Part shown: piece by piece, positions 63,975 to 64,000 of the stretch | Position numbering within the stretch: position 1 is the first letter of the stretch | Layout of the letters: each line of letters begins with the position of its first letter | Assembly (NCBI RefSeq): GCF_001580455.1 | Contig: NZ_CP010951.1 | Span: 3,125,001 to 3,189,000 of the forward strand | Direction of reading: 5' to 3' | DNA from: Ramlibacter tataouinensis | Lineage (GTDB): Bacteria; Pseudomonadota; Gammaproteobacteria; Burkholderiales; Burkholderiaceae_C | DNA: 64,000 nt | The notes under the pieces: model-generated | Databases searched by the model: none | What the model saw: the letters and a program-made list of their open reading frames with translations, nothing else | Told to the model about the DNA's origin: nothing | Position numbers and translations under genes: made by a program

Positions 63975-64000
63975 CTGTCGCTCCTTCTCAAGCCAAATTC

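Noticed and set aside
17832..64000. Second attachment site copying the 3' end of tRNA-Ser
   Set aside because: I looked for a repeat of the T-arm/acceptor end (GTTCGAATCCCTCC) and found none in the window; the distal end is probably beyond 64 kb or too diverged to see by eye.
18000..64000. CRISPR array or insertion sequences
   Set aside because: No regularly spaced repeats and no transposase motifs were seen; only a tyrosine integrase is present.

Overview
The window comes from a GC-rich betaproteobacterium, most likely a Comamonadaceae member of the Ramlibacter/Variovorax type. That placement rests on the liv/acyl-CoA-ligase cluster, on the 84-bp intergenic repeat typical of the family (from memory), and on gene-family content; it was not tested by search.

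Positions 1-17922 look like ordinary chromosome. A minus-strand branched-chain amino-acid-type ABC importer (livH, livM, livG, livF, an AMP-forming acyl-CoA ligase, a substrate-binding protein) faces a plus-strand enoyl-CoA hydratase. Next come a YciA-like thioesterase, an Atm1-type ABC exporter whose coding sequence carries a GC-rich palindromic repeat, and a run of small stress or housekeeping genes. These include two GNAT enzymes (one clearly of the AAC(3)-I family), a CopD-like membrane protein, sodC and a PaaI-like thioesterase. The segment ends with serS and tRNA-Ser(CGA).

A tyrosine recombinase starts 170 bp after the tRNA, and the rest of the window is an integrated island devoted to DNA defence. 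Its first block (about 20-35 kb) holds an AlpA-like regulator, an AspBHI/Mrr-type endonuclease, a Dcm-like CCWGG cytosine methylase with Vsr, an McrB (with an EVE-like domain) plus McrC pair, a Nudix protein, an H-NS protein, a DUF2971 protein, an MvaI/BcnI-type endonuclease and a putative PD-(D/E)XK protein. The second block (35.9-51.6 kb) is a DISARM-related array. It contains a 1568-aa GHKL-ATPase/SF2 helicase, a NERD/SF1 helicase, DrmA, DrmB, an SF1 helicase with DUF5710-like modules, an unknown 543-aa protein and a frameshifted second vsr. The last five genes of the core are almost all joined by 4-nt stop/start overlaps. No DISARM methylase or PLD nuclease lies in this operon; the only DNA methylase in the window is the Dcm-like enzyme 12 kb upstream, and DISARM class 2 methylase is known to mark CCWGG.

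The third block (51.7-54.3 kb) is a compact four-gene operon: HAD phosphatase, alpha/beta hydrolase with a GAF-like C-terminus, a 69-aa protein and a cytidine deaminase. I do not recognise this combination as a named system, and it is the best candidate here for an undescribed one. After it the island decays: remnants of an MBL-fold hydrolase, a DUF6994 gene with one in-frame amber codon, and a frameshifted thermonuclease sit among HEPN-like, HNH, WYL-like, SHOCT and unknown genes. The distal attachment site was not seen, so the island probably continues past 64 kb.
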